From the NCBI GenBank assembly GCA_963665005.2, contig CAXXTQ010000001.1, positions 2,232,001 through 2,296,000 of the forward strand: a DNA stretch of 64,000 nt, written 5' to 3'. The notes beneath the pieces were generated by a model. That model saw nothing but the letters and a program-made list of their open reading frames with translations. It made no database searches and had not been told where the DNA came from. Source of the DNA: G963665005 sp963665005 (GTDB taxonomy: Bacteria; Bacillota; Clostridia; Christensenellales; SZUA-584). Positions 17,831 to 25,658 of the stretch are shown here, piece after piece. A program made the position numbers and the translations under genes. Position 1 is the first letter of the stretch. Every line of letters begins with the position of its first letter.

Positions 17831-18503
17831 AGTACCCCACTCCCCACTTAGTAAGTATGAATTCGGGTTTTGCCGGGTTACTCTCTATCTTCTCCCTCAG
17901 ACGGCGTATATGCACGTCTACAGTTCGAAGGTCTCCGAGATATTCATATTTCCATATAAGCTCTAAAAGCTTTTCTCTGTCATAAACTTTTCCTTTATTC
18001 GTAATAAAAAGCTGAAGCAAATCAAACTCTTTTGCAGTAAGGCTTATATCCTGGCCGTCAATCTCCACGCTTCGGTTTTCTATATTTACCACCATGTTTT
18101 TAGCGTGCAGCGTCTGCGGCTCTTTTGCTTTAACGCTTCCGTCAACTCTGCGGAATAATGTCTTTATGCGCGCCTTTAGCTCGAGCATGTTAAAAGGCTT
18201 TGTCAGATAGTCGTCAGCACCGAATTCGAGGCCCATAATCTTATCCATATCGTCGTCTTTTGCCGTAAGCATAATTATAGGCACATTTGATATACTTCTT
18301 ATTCTCTGGCAGACTTCCATGCCGTCAACTTTTGGCAGCATAAGGTCGAGCAGTATTAAATCATATTTATCGGGAGCAAATATCTCAAGCGCCTGTTCTC
18401 CATCGAGAGCCTCATCAACTGTATATCCGTCCTGCTGCTCCAAATTAAACCTTAACCCCTTTATTAAACTAACTTCGTCGTCAACGATCAGTATTCTTTT
18501 CAT
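17814..18503 (-). CDS. OmpR/PhoB-family response regulator
   Basis: 229 residues. Receiver domain 1-120 with acidic pair Asp8/Asp9, phosphoacceptor Asp53 (LLDLMLPKVDG), and the TAKD and LTKPF switch motifs. Winged-helix DNA-binding domain 130-228 (LTAKEFDLLQLF, RTVDVHIRRLREKIE, TKWGVGYYF). First gene of a four-gene operon with the kinase and two GerMN lipoproteins; the kinase frame overlaps its stop codon. The targets are unknown. The high similarity to WalR-type regulators and the envelope lipoproteins suggest cell-envelope control. Confidence 0.93.
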   Translation of the reverse strand: MKRILIVDDEVSLIKGLRFNLEQQDGYTVDEALDGEQALEIFAPDKYDLILLDLMLPKVDGMEVCQRIRSISNVPIIMLTAKDDDMDKIMGLEFGADDYLTKPFNMLELKARIKTLFRRVDGSVKAKEPQTLHAKNMVVNIENRSVEIDGQDISLTAKEFDLLQLFITNKGKVYDREKLLELIWKYEYLGDLRTVDVHIRRLREKIESNPAKPEFILTKWGVGYYFSDK

Positions 18504-18534
18504 AAATACATTCTCCTTGCTTTTTGTGTAATTG

Positions 18535-18543
18535 ATTATACCA
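18535..18543 (-). promoter_or_regulatory. Extended -10 promoter for the two-component operon
   Basis: On the minus strand TGGTATAAT is a perfect extended -10 element about 30 nt upstream of the response regulator start. No clear -35. Confidence 0.6.
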
Positions 18544-18736
18544 TAAAATAAAAAATATTAATACGCATACGGTGTTCTCATAATAATATAAATTTATTTA
18601 AAGTGTCAAACAATGTTATTATTAAATAATTAAATTAATTCTTGTATAGAATTTTCAAAAAAAGTATAAAATAATTATGATTTTCTACATATTTCGTGTT
18701 TATTCTACAAATAATGACATATTTTGCTTAAGATTC
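18544..18736. other. AT-rich intergenic stretch, no gene seen
   Basis: The gap between the divergent response regulator and methyltransferase genes is about 307 nt. Apart from the two promoters listed it is very AT-rich. I see no ORF with a ribosome binding site, no hairpin terminator and no recognisable RNA in it. Confidence 0.5.
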
Positions 18737-18765
18737 TTGAATTACCATAAAAAAAGGTTTATAAT
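18737..18765 (+). promoter_or_regulatory. Sigma-A promoter for the DNA methyltransferase
   Basis: TTGAAT (18737-18742), 17-nt spacer, TATAAT (18760-18765), about 45 nt before the start codon. Near consensus, so the methyltransferase is probably expressed constitutively. Confidence 0.75.
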
Positions 18766-18810
18766 TATTTATTAAAATAAACAACAAAGCTTATTAAAAA
18801 AGGAGCTTAA

Positions 18811-19842
18811 ATGGCAGTTGGGGCTGTAGATATTTTTTGTGGTGTGGGCGGTTTAACATGCGGCTTACAAAAAGCCGGTTTAAAAGTAGCTGCCGGCATA
18901 GATTCCGATTTATCTTGTGATTATGCCTTCTCTTATAATAATAACAGCTTATTTATAGGCAGCAGTATCGAAAGAGTTACGAGCAGGGAAGTTATACGCC
19001 TGCTTAAAGGATACGACATAAAAATATTGGTTGGCTGCGCGCCTTGCCAGCCCTTTTCCAAATATCAGAAGAATAAACAAAAACGCTCTGATCATAAAGA
19101 CTGGAGATTATTATATGAGTTTGCAAGAATGGTCAGAGACGTAAAACCTGATATTGTTTCAATGGAAAACGTTCCGCAGCTGAAAAACGAACAGGTTTTT
19201 ACCGATTTTCTTAAAACATTGACAGATGAGCACTATTTTGTGGACTATAGAGTTGTACAATCTGCCGATTACGGCGTTCCTCAAATGCGCCGAAGATTAA
19301 TACTTTTAGCTTCAAAGAAAAAACCCATACGGATTATAGGAAAGACTCACGACAAATATAAAACTGTGCGCGATGTTATCTTTGGCCTGCCGAAAATAGG
19401 CGCGGGTGAAGATAACCATACCGACAGGCTGCATGTCGCGTACGGATTGTCTGAAAAAAACTTAGAAAGAATAAAGCATTCTAAGCCGGGCGGTTCCTGG
19501 CGCGACTGGCCCGAAAATCTTATACTTGACTGCCATAAAAAAAAATCAGGCAATACTTACCAGTCTGTATACGGCAGATTAAGCTGGGATAAAATCTCTT
19601 CTACTATTACCACACAGTTTACATGTTACGGCACGGGCAGATTCGGCCATCCCGAACAGGACAGAGCATTGACTTTGCGCGAAGGAGCGCTGTTGCAGAC
19701 TTTCCCTATATCATATTCGTTCGTTCCCGAAAATAAAGAGGTCGTTAAAAAAGTTATCGCGCGCCATATCGGAAACGCACTTCCCCCGAGACTGGGCGAA
19801 GTTATCGGAATAAGCATACTAAAGCACTTAAATATTAATTAA
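18811..19842 (+). CDS. DNA (cytosine-5-)-methyltransferase, orphan
   Basis: 343 residues. Motif I DIFCGVGGLTCGL (7-19) binds S-adenosylmethionine; motif IV GCAPCQPFS carries the catalytic Cys79; motif VI ENVPQL; motif VIII DYGVPQMRRRLILLA; motifs IX/X near the C-terminus (GNALPP). The target recognition region lies at about 200-290. The order of motifs is that of canonical m5C enzymes. The start has AAGGAG at correct spacing. No restriction endonuclease, S subunit or Vsr nuclease gene is adjacent on either strand, so it looks like a solitary methyltransferase. The recognition sequence cannot be read from the protein. It is alone between AT-rich gaps, suggestive of an acquired gene. Confidence 0.93.
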   Translation: MAVGAVDIFCGVGGLTCGLQKAGLKVAAGIDSDLSCDYAFSYNNNSLFIGSSIERVTSREVIRLLKGYDIKILVGCAPCQPFSKYQKNKQKRSDHKDWRLLYEFARMVRDVKPDIVSMENVPQLKNEQVFTDFLKTLTDEHYFVDYRVVQSADYGVPQMRRRLILLASKKKPIRIIGKTHDKYKTVRDVIFGLPKIGAGEDNHTDRLHVAYGLSEKNLERIKHSKPGGSWRDWPENLILDCHKKKSGNTYQSVYGRLSWDKISSTITTQFTCYGTGRFGHPEQDRALTLREGALLQTFPISYSFVPENKEVVKKVIARHIGNALPPRLGEVIGISILKHLNIN

Positions 19843-19945
19843 TAATCTTTTCTTATTGGCCTGCATTAAAAACACGAATATAAATAACATTTTATGTTTT
19901 TTACGCTATTAAATATATTTTTTTAAATAAATATCTATAATTTCC

Positions 19946-19972
19946 TAATGTTCCCTTCAGTCGTATCGATAT
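19946..19972 (+). promoter_or_regulatory. Sigma-28 (SigD)-like promoter, cheW-mcp copy 1
   Basis: TAATGTTC (consensus TAAAGTTT), exactly 11 nt, then ATCGATAT (consensus GCCGATAA). Both boxes are identical in the second copy at 22799-22825, while most of the spacer between them differs. This points to selection on the two boxes, as expected for a motility/chemotaxis sigma factor promoter. Confidence 0.65.
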
Positions 19973-20086
19973 AACCTATGAACAGCAAAGATAATTCACA
20001 CAAAAAATTATTATTTTAGTACATTTTTTTAATGGGATTATTTAGTATACGGTTTTTTAGAAATTTTATCGAAAGGAGAACATAAA

Positions 20087-20563
20087 GTGACACAAACACA
20101 AGAGCGAATAACAGAAGATTCAATGCACGGGCAGTTTCTGATATTTTCTGTCGGCGAAGAAGAATTCGGCGTAAAAATTCGGCACGTTACAGAGATAATA
20201 AGCATTCAGCCTATTAATGTTCTGCCCGAAGTGCCCGAGTATATCAAAGGCCTTATAAACCTTCGGGGCAAAATCATTCCCGTTATAGACATGAGGCTGA
20301 GGCTCAAAAAAAAGCAGATAGATTACACAGAACGCACATGCATCATTGTCATAGAGACAAGGCAGATATCGGCAGGGCTTATCGTCGATAAGGTTGCCGA
20401 GGTAATGACAATCGATGATGAAAACATAGTGTCTCCCCCGGATATCCAGTCGCATGCCGCCAACAAATATATAAGCGGTATAGGCAAAGTCGGCGACAGC
20501 ATAAAGCTTTTGCTCGACTGTGAAATATTACTCGACGACAAAATACTTTCAGAGATAAAATAG
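20087..20563 (+). CDS. cheW: CheW chemotaxis coupling protein, copy 1
   Basis: 158 residues. A single CheW domain (about 12-150) opens with QFLIFSVGEEEFGVKI and continues with ITEIISIQPINVLPEVP-like and GLINLRGKIIPVIDMR, the hallmark CheW strand. CheW links methyl-accepting receptors to CheA in the chemoreceptor array. GTG start at 20087 with AAGGAG upstream. It lies 13 nt before its receptor gene. cheA, cheB and cheR are not in the window, so this is a satellite receptor operon. The protein differs from copy 2 mainly at the N-terminus (three extra residues and substitutions there). Confidence 0.95.
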   Translation: MTQTQERITEDSMHGQFLIFSVGEEEFGVKIRHVTEIISIQPINVLPEVPEYIKGLINLRGKIIPVIDMRLRLKKKQIDYTERTCIIVIETRQISAGLIVDKVAEVMTIDDENIVSPPDIQSHAANKYISGIGKVGDSIKLLLDCEILLDDKILSEIK

Positions 20564-20576
20564 GAGGATTTTAAAA

Positions 20577-22529
20577 ATGAAATGGTTTATTAATTTGAAA
20601 ATATCGGCAAAGCTGCTGCTTTCTTTTATGATAATAGCGCTTATAGCCGGAGGTGTAGGTTTATACGGCATAATATCGCTGTCATCGGTCAACACAAGCA
20701 GCCAGAGCCTTTTTGAAGAACACGGAAATTCTCAGGGCGACCTTGGCTATGTTTACGGTATTTATGAAGAACAGCGTTCAATGTACAGAGATATCGTGAT
20801 AGACAAGGATATAGCCGCGGCAAAAAAAATACTGCAGAAAGCTGCTGAATCGGATAAAGAATTAACGAATTATCTTGACGCATACGGGCATACCTGCATT
20901 ACGCAGGAGGATAAGGCGTTTCACGCTAACCTTGTAGAAAAGATAGAAGATTTCAGAAAAATAAGAGACGAAATAATCTCGCTTGGCGTGGCGGGCGATT
21001 TTGAAGCAGCTCATGAGCTGCTCGAAGCGGACAGCTCGGCAAACATAATTACCTTAGCGACAGCAGCAATAAACGAAGCTGTGGCAGCAAACGTTGAGAT
21101 GGCGGAGATTATGATGGAGCAGGAGAACGATGTAGTCAATAATACGATACTTATAATGATTATTCTGGTAGCAATTGCCGTAATACTGGCGGTTGCTCTG
21201 GGAATTATCATCTCAAGGATAATAAGCAAACCCATTCGCCAGATTTCTGATGCAGCCAATCTGCTTGCGGACGGCGATACTAACGTAAAAAATACAAATT
21301 ACCAATCTAAAGATGAGATAGGCCAGCTTACAAATTCTTTTAAAAATATATTGTCTGCCATAAAAGCATTGGCAGAAGACGCAAATATGCTTTCTCAGAC
21401 GGCAGTTGAAGGCAAGCTTTCGGCTCGTGCGGATGCCGATAAGCATCAGGGAGATTATAAAAAGATAATCGGAGGAGTAAACGATACCCTTGATGCGGTT
21501 ATTGAACCAATAGGCGAAGCTACCCGCGTATTAAAGGAAATGGCAAAAGGCAATCTAAATGTGAAAATGACAGGCGATTATAAAGGCGACCATGCCGTAA
21601 TAAAAAATGCGCTTAACGAAAGTATCAACTCTATGAACGATGTTCTTATAGGAATAAACACATCATCCGAACAGGTTGCGGCAGGCACTTCCCAGGTATC
21701 GGACGGCAGCCAGGAAATGTCTCAGGGCGCTACCGAACAGGCAAGTTCAATTGAACAGCTTACGGCGTCTGTTACACAAATAGCAGAGCAGACACGTCAA
21801 AATGCCGAGAACGCAAGCAAAGCAAACGAGATTTCCATGGTTGCTAAAAACAGCGCGGGAAGCGGCAATGAGCAGATGAAAAATATGCAGAAAGCAATGC
21901 AGGAAATCAACGAATCGTCTGAAAATATATCAAAGATCATAAAAGTTATTGACGATATAGCTTTCCAGACCAACATACTTGCGCTAAACGCTGCCGTAGA
22001 AGCAGCAAGGGCGGGCATTCACGGTAAAGGCTTTGCAGTCGTAGCGGAAGAAGTCAGGAATCTTGCGGCAAGAAGCGCCAAAGCAGCCAACGAAACGACC
22101 AACCTTATCGAAGGCTCTACTAAAAAAGCGGAAGCGGGAACGCGTATTGCCGATGAAACGGCCAAAGCGCTCGAAAGCATTGTGGACGGCGTAGAAAAAA
22201 CCGTTCAGCTTGTAAGCGAGATTGCTTCAGCGAGCAATGAACAGGCAACGGGCATAGCCGAAGTAAACAAAGGTATTGAACAACTTTCTAAGGTTGTACA
22301 GACAAACTCGGCAACTGCGCAGGAATCTGCCGCCGCCGCCGAAGAGCTTTCAAGCCAGGCCGCGCTTTTAAAGGATATGGTAAATAAGTTTAAGCTTAGC
22401 TCTGATAAAACATCTAATAATTCTGTAAAAGAAAAAAATGATATAAATGCTTCGGCAGAAGAGAACTCAAGCGGCAAAACAAATGAAGTAAAAATAAATC
22501 TTAATGACGACGAATTCGGCAAATATTAA
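20577..22529 (+). CDS. Methyl-accepting chemotaxis protein, copy 1
   Basis: 650 residues. TM1 at 10-32, periplasm-facing four-helix-bundle-type sensor at 33-190, TM2 at 191-213, HAMP at 214-266, a second HAMP-like segment at about 270-358 and the signalling domain at about 360-620 with the hairpin tip EVRNLAARSAKAANET. The receptor ends in NDDEFGKY, shared exactly with copy 2; this acidic/aromatic tail may be a docking site for adaptation enzymes (inference). The sensor domain ligand is unknown. The N-terminal 270 residues are almost identical to copy 2, implying recent duplication or gene conversion. Confidence 0.95.
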   Translation: MKWFINLKISAKLLLSFMIIALIAGGVGLYGIISLSSVNTSSQSLFEEHGNSQGDLGYVYGIYEEQRSMYRDIVIDKDIAAAKKILQKAAESDKELTNYLDAYGHTCITQEDKAFHANLVEKIEDFRKIRDEIISLGVAGDFEAAHELLEADSSANIITLATAAINEAVAANVEMAEIMMEQENDVVNNTILIMIILVAIAVILAVALGIIISRIISKPIRQISDAANLLADGDTNVKNTNYQSKDEIGQLTNSFKNILSAIKALAEDANMLSQTAVEGKLSARADADKHQGDYKKIIGGVNDTLDAVIEPIGEATRVLKEMAKGNLNVKMTGDYKGDHAVIKNALNESINSMNDVLIGINTSSEQVAAGTSQVSDGSQEMSQGATEQASSIEQLTASVTQIAEQTRQNAENASKANEISMVAKNSAGSGNEQMKNMQKAMQEINESSENISKIIKVIDDIAFQTNILALNAAVEAARAGIHGKGFAVVAEEVRNLAARSAKAANETTNLIEGSTKKAEAGTRIADETAKALESIVDGVEKTVQLVSEIASASNEQATGIAEVNKGIEQLSKVVQTNSATAQESAAAAEELSSQAALLKDMVNKFKLSSDKTSNNSVKEKNDINASAEENSSGKTNEVKINLNDDEFGKY

Positions 22530-22579
22530 ACAAAGACCATGCTCACTTGGGAGCAACAAAAAAAGTCCTATCATGTAAT

Positions 22580-22655
22580 CTGTAAGCTTTTCCTCACTTA
22601 GCTTACAGGTACTTATAAAAGTCTGGCATCGTTTACTCACTCGGTGTCAGTTTTT
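22580..22655 (+). terminator. Two-hairpin terminator region of mcp copy 1
   Basis: Hairpin 1 (22580-22608) has a perfect 9-bp stem CTGTAAGCT/AGCTTACAG but no T-tract. Hairpin 2 (22623-22650) has CTGGCATCG pairing imperfectly with CGGTGTCAG and is followed by T5, a rho-independent terminator. Both are conserved in copy 2. Confidence 0.8.
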
Positions 22656-22798
22656 ATATTCTTTTTATTAAAATATTTAAAAAAAGAAAACGTGTTTTAC
22701 AATTAACTAGCAGATTATTATATTGCATTTATAAATAATTATTTAATTGTAAATATGGTTTTATTTGTATAAATATATCATTTAATTGTATTTTTATC
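22656..22798 (+). other. AT-rich spacer between the duplicated units
   Basis: About 140 nt of very AT-rich sequence separates the terminator of copy 1 from the promoter of copy 2. I see no ORF, tRNA or mobile-element end in it. Confidence 0.5.
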
Positions 22799-22825
22799 TA
22801 ATGTTCCCATACAACGTATCGATAT
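22799..22825 (+). promoter_or_regulatory. Sigma-28 (SigD)-like promoter, cheW-mcp copy 2
   Basis: TAATGTTC, 11-nt spacer, ATCGATAT: the same boxes and spacing as copy 1 with a different spacer sequence. The leader that follows is also conserved. Confidence 0.65.
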
Positions 22826-22939
22826 AACCTATGAACAGCAAAGATAATTCACACAAAAAATTGTTATTTTAGCACATTTTTTTAATGGGATTATTTAGTA
22901 TACGGTTTTTTAATAATTTTTACGAAAGGAGAACATAAA

Positions 22940-23425
22940 GTGACACAAATACAGGCGCAAATAACAAAGGCCGAAGAAGATTCAATGCACGGGCAGTTTT
23001 TGATATTTTCTGTCGGCGAAGAAGAATTCGGAGTAAAAATCCGGCACGTTACAGAGATAATAAGCATTCAGCCCATCAATGTTCTGCCCGAAGTGCCCGA
23101 GTATATCAAAGGCCTTATAAACCTTCGGGGCAAAATCATTCCCGTTATAGATATGAGGCTTAGGCTGAAAAAAAATCAGATAGATTACACCGACCGCACA
23201 TGCATCATTGTCATAGAGACAAGGCAGATATCAGCAGGGCTGATAGTCGATAAAGTTGCCGAGGTTATGACAATCGATGATGAAAACATAGTGTCTCCCC
23301 CGGATATCCAGTCACATGCCGCCAACAAATATATAAGCGGTATAGGCAAAGTCGGTGACAGCATAAAATTGCTGCTCGATTGTGAAATATTACTCGACGA
23401 CAAAATACTTTCAGAGATAAAATAA
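22940..23425 (+). CDS. cheW: CheW chemotaxis coupling protein, copy 2
   Basis: 161 residues, nearly identical to copy 1 from EDSMHGQFLIFSV to the end (KILSEIK), with only a few substitutions such as Lys to Asn and Glu to Asp near the middle. The N-terminus differs (TQIQAQITKAE). GTG start behind AAGGAG. It precedes the second receptor gene by 13 nt. The high conservation implies both copies couple to the same CheA array. Confidence 0.95.
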   Translation: MTQIQAQITKAEEDSMHGQFLIFSVGEEEFGVKIRHVTEIISIQPINVLPEVPEYIKGLINLRGKIIPVIDMRLRLKKNQIDYTDRTCIIVIETRQISAGLIVDKVAEVMTIDDENIVSPPDIQSHAANKYISGIGKVGDSIKLLLDCEILLDDKILSEIK

Positions 23426-23438
23426 GGAGGACAAAAAA

Positions 23439-25526
23439 ATGAAATGGTTTATTAATTTGAAAATATCGGCTAAGCTGCTGCTGTCTTTTATGATAATAGC
23501 GCTTATAGCCGGAGGTGTAGGTTTATACGGCATAATATCGCTGTCATCGGTCAACACAAGCAGCCAGAGCCTTTTTGAAGAACACGGAAATTCTCAGGGC
23601 GACCTTGGCTATGTTTACGGTATTTACGAAGAACAGCGTTCAATGAACAGAGATATCGTGATAGACAAGGATATAGCCGCGGCAAAAAAAATACAGCAGA
23701 AAGCTGCTGAATCGGATAAAGAATTAACGAATTATCTTGACGCATACGGGCATACCTGCATTACGCAGGAGGATAGGGCGTTTCACGCTAACCTTGTAGA
23801 AAAGATAGAAGATTTCAGAAACGTAAGAGACGAAATAATCTCGCTCGGCGTGGCGGGCGATTTTGAAGCGGCTCATAAGCTGCTCGAAGCGGACAACTCA
23901 GCAAATATAATAACAGAAGCAACGGCGGCAATAAACGAAGCTGTGGCAGCAAACGTTGAGATGGCGGAGATTATGATGGAGCAGGAGAACGATGTAGTCA
24001 ATAATACGATACTTATAATGATTATTCTGGTAGCAATTGCCGTAATACTGGCGGTTGCTCTGGGAATTATCATCTCAAGGATAATAAGCAAACCCATTCG
24101 CCAGATTTCTGATGCAGCCAATCTGCTTGCGGACGGCGATACTAACGTAAAAAATACAAATTACCAATCTAAAGATGAGATAGGCCAGCTTACAAATTCT
24201 TTTAAAAATATATTGTCTGCCATAAAAGCATTGGCAGAAGACGCTAATATGCTGACACAAGCGGCAGTGCAGGGCAAGCTTTCGACAAGAGCGGACGCAA
24301 GCCGCCATAAGGGCGATTATCAAAAAATCGTCGAGGGCGTAAATAATACACTAGATGCAGTCATTGAACCTGTAAATGAGGCAGCTGCCGTGTTAAAAGA
24401 AATGGCGAAAGGTAATCTTAAAAGCAATGTCACCGGCGATTATAAAGGCGACCATGCTGTAATAAAAGACGCTCTTAACGACAGTGTTAACACTATCAAA
24501 GGTTATATAGATGAGATTTCGGGCGTTTTAGCAGAAGTTGCAAGCGGAAACCTCGACGTTGGAATCGCATCGGAATACAGAGGCGATTTTGTAGCCCTTA
24601 AAGACTCAATAAACAATATTGCCGTCTCTTTGAATGAGGTAATGACAAACATAAATACAGCGGCAGATCAAGTAGCTTCGGGTACTGCGCAGGTTTCGGA
24701 CGGCAGCCAGGAGATATCTCAGGGCGCAACGGAACAGGCGAGCTCTATTGAAGAGCTTACAGCTTCGGTAACGCAGATATCAGAGCAGACAAGGCAAAAC
24801 GCAGAGAATGCGAACAAAGCAAACGAGTTTTCAATTGTCGCGAAAAACAGCGCGGTAAGCGGAAACGAGCAGATGAAAAATATGCAGAATGCTATGCGGG
24901 AAATCAACGAATCGTCTGAAAATATATCAAAGATCATAAAAGTTATAGATGATATAGCCTTCCAGACGAATATACTTGCATTGAATGCGGCAGTTGAAGC
25001 GGCAAGGGCGGGCATTCACGGCAAAGGCTTTGCAGTCGTCGCGGAAGAAGTCAGAAACCTTGCGGCAAGAAGCGCCAAAGCTGCAAACGAAACAACCAAC
25101 CTTATCGAAGGCTCAACTAAAAAAGCGGAAGCGGGAACGCGCATTGCCGACGAGACGGCAAAAGCACTCGAAAGCATTGTCGACGGCGTAGAAAAAACGG
25201 TGTCGTCGGTTAGCGAGATTGCTTCGGCGAGCAATGAACAGGCGACGGGCATAGCCGAGGTAAACAAAGGCATAGAACAGCTTTCGCAGGTCGTACAGAC
25301 AAACTCTGCGACTGCCGAGGAAGCGGCCGCCGCTTCGGAAGAGCTTTCTAGCCAGGCCGCGCTTCTTAAAAATATGGTGGGCAAATTCAAGTTAAGTTCA
25401 GACAAGAAATTAAACTTTGCTGCCGCCAAGACAAACAATTTGCCCGCCGCAGAGCAGGATATGGCAAGTTATAATTCAAAAGAAGTGCAGATCAAATTAA
25501 ACGACGACGAATTCGGCAAATATTAA
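23439..25526 (+). CDS. Methyl-accepting chemotaxis protein, copy 2, with an extra HAMP-like module
   Basis: 695 residues. The same plan as copy 1: TM1 10-32, sensor 33-190, TM2 191-213, HAMP 214-266. After the second HAMP-like segment it has an additional one of about 45 residues (around VLAEVASGNLDVGI and DFVALKDSINN) before the signalling domain. Sensor domains of the two copies differ at only about a dozen positions, so they probably sense the same ligand, while the control cable and adaptation region have diverged. The hairpin tip and C-terminal NDDEFGKY tail are identical to copy 1. Confidence 0.95.
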   Translation: MKWFINLKISAKLLLSFMIIALIAGGVGLYGIISLSSVNTSSQSLFEEHGNSQGDLGYVYGIYEEQRSMNRDIVIDKDIAAAKKIQQKAAESDKELTNYLDAYGHTCITQEDRAFHANLVEKIEDFRNVRDEIISLGVAGDFEAAHKLLEADNSANIITEATAAINEAVAANVEMAEIMMEQENDVVNNTILIMIILVAIAVILAVALGIIISRIISKPIRQISDAANLLADGDTNVKNTNYQSKDEIGQLTNSFKNILSAIKALAEDANMLTQAAVQGKLSTRADASRHKGDYQKIVEGVNNTLDAVIEPVNEAAAVLKEMAKGNLKSNVTGDYKGDHAVIKDALNDSVNTIKGYIDEISGVLAEVASGNLDVGIASEYRGDFVALKDSINNIAVSLNEVMTNINTAADQVASGTAQVSDGSQEISQGATEQASSIEELTASVTQISEQTRQNAENANKANEFSIVAKNSAVSGNEQMKNMQNAMREINESSENISKIIKVIDDIAFQTNILALNAAVEAARAGIHGKGFAVVAEEVRNLAARSAKAANETTNLIEGSTKKAEAGTRIADETAKALESIVDGVEKTVSSVSEIASASNEQATGIAEVNKGIEQLSQVVQTNSATAEEAAAASEELSSQAALLKNMVGKFKLSSDKKLNFAAAKTNNLPAAEQDMASYNSKEVQIKLNDDEFGKY

Positions 25527-25576
25527 ACAAAGATCATGCTCACTTGAGAGCAACAAAAAAAGTCCTATCATGTAAT

Positions 25577-25651
25577 CTGTAAGCTTTCCCTCACTTAGCT
25601 TACAGGTAATAAAAAAAACTGGCACCGTTACTCACTCGATGTCAGTTTTTT
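25577..25651. terminator. Hairpin pair and bidirectional terminator between mcp copy 2 and ygiQ
   Basis: Hairpin 1 (25577-25605) is the perfect CTGTAAGCT/AGCTTACAG stem. Hairpin 2 (25619-25645) is flanked by A8 on its left and T6 on its right, so it can terminate both the plus-strand mcp transcript and the convergent ygiQ transcript. Confidence 0.8.
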
Positions 25652-25658
25652 GATTTTT

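Larger units (their letters stand above)
19946..22655 (+). repeat. Tandem duplication, copy 1 (cheW-mcp unit)
   Basis: A unit of about 2.7 kb with promoter, conserved leader of about 110 nt, cheW, mcp and two 3' hairpins is repeated at 22799-25651. Long stretches, including the first 270 codons of mcp and most of cheW, are almost identical at the DNA level; the middle of mcp is diverged. Confidence 0.95.
22799..25651 (+). repeat. Tandem duplication, copy 2 (cheW-mcp unit)
   Basis: Direct repeat of the unit at 19946-22655, about 140 nt longer because its mcp has an extra module of about 45 codons. No transposase or integrase flanks either copy, so unequal crossing-over or local duplication is the simplest origin. 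Confidence 0.95.

Noticed and set aside
18811..19842. Restriction-modification system
   Set aside because: No endonuclease, specificity or Vsr gene is adjacent on either strand.
19973..20086. Conserved leader before cheW as a c-di-GMP riboswitch
   Set aside because: It lacks the GEMM core sequences and is AT-rich; its conservation is explained by the duplication.
19946..25651. Direct repeats as a composite transposon
   Set aside because: No transposase, inverted ends or target duplications flank the units; each contains a complete chemotaxis operon.
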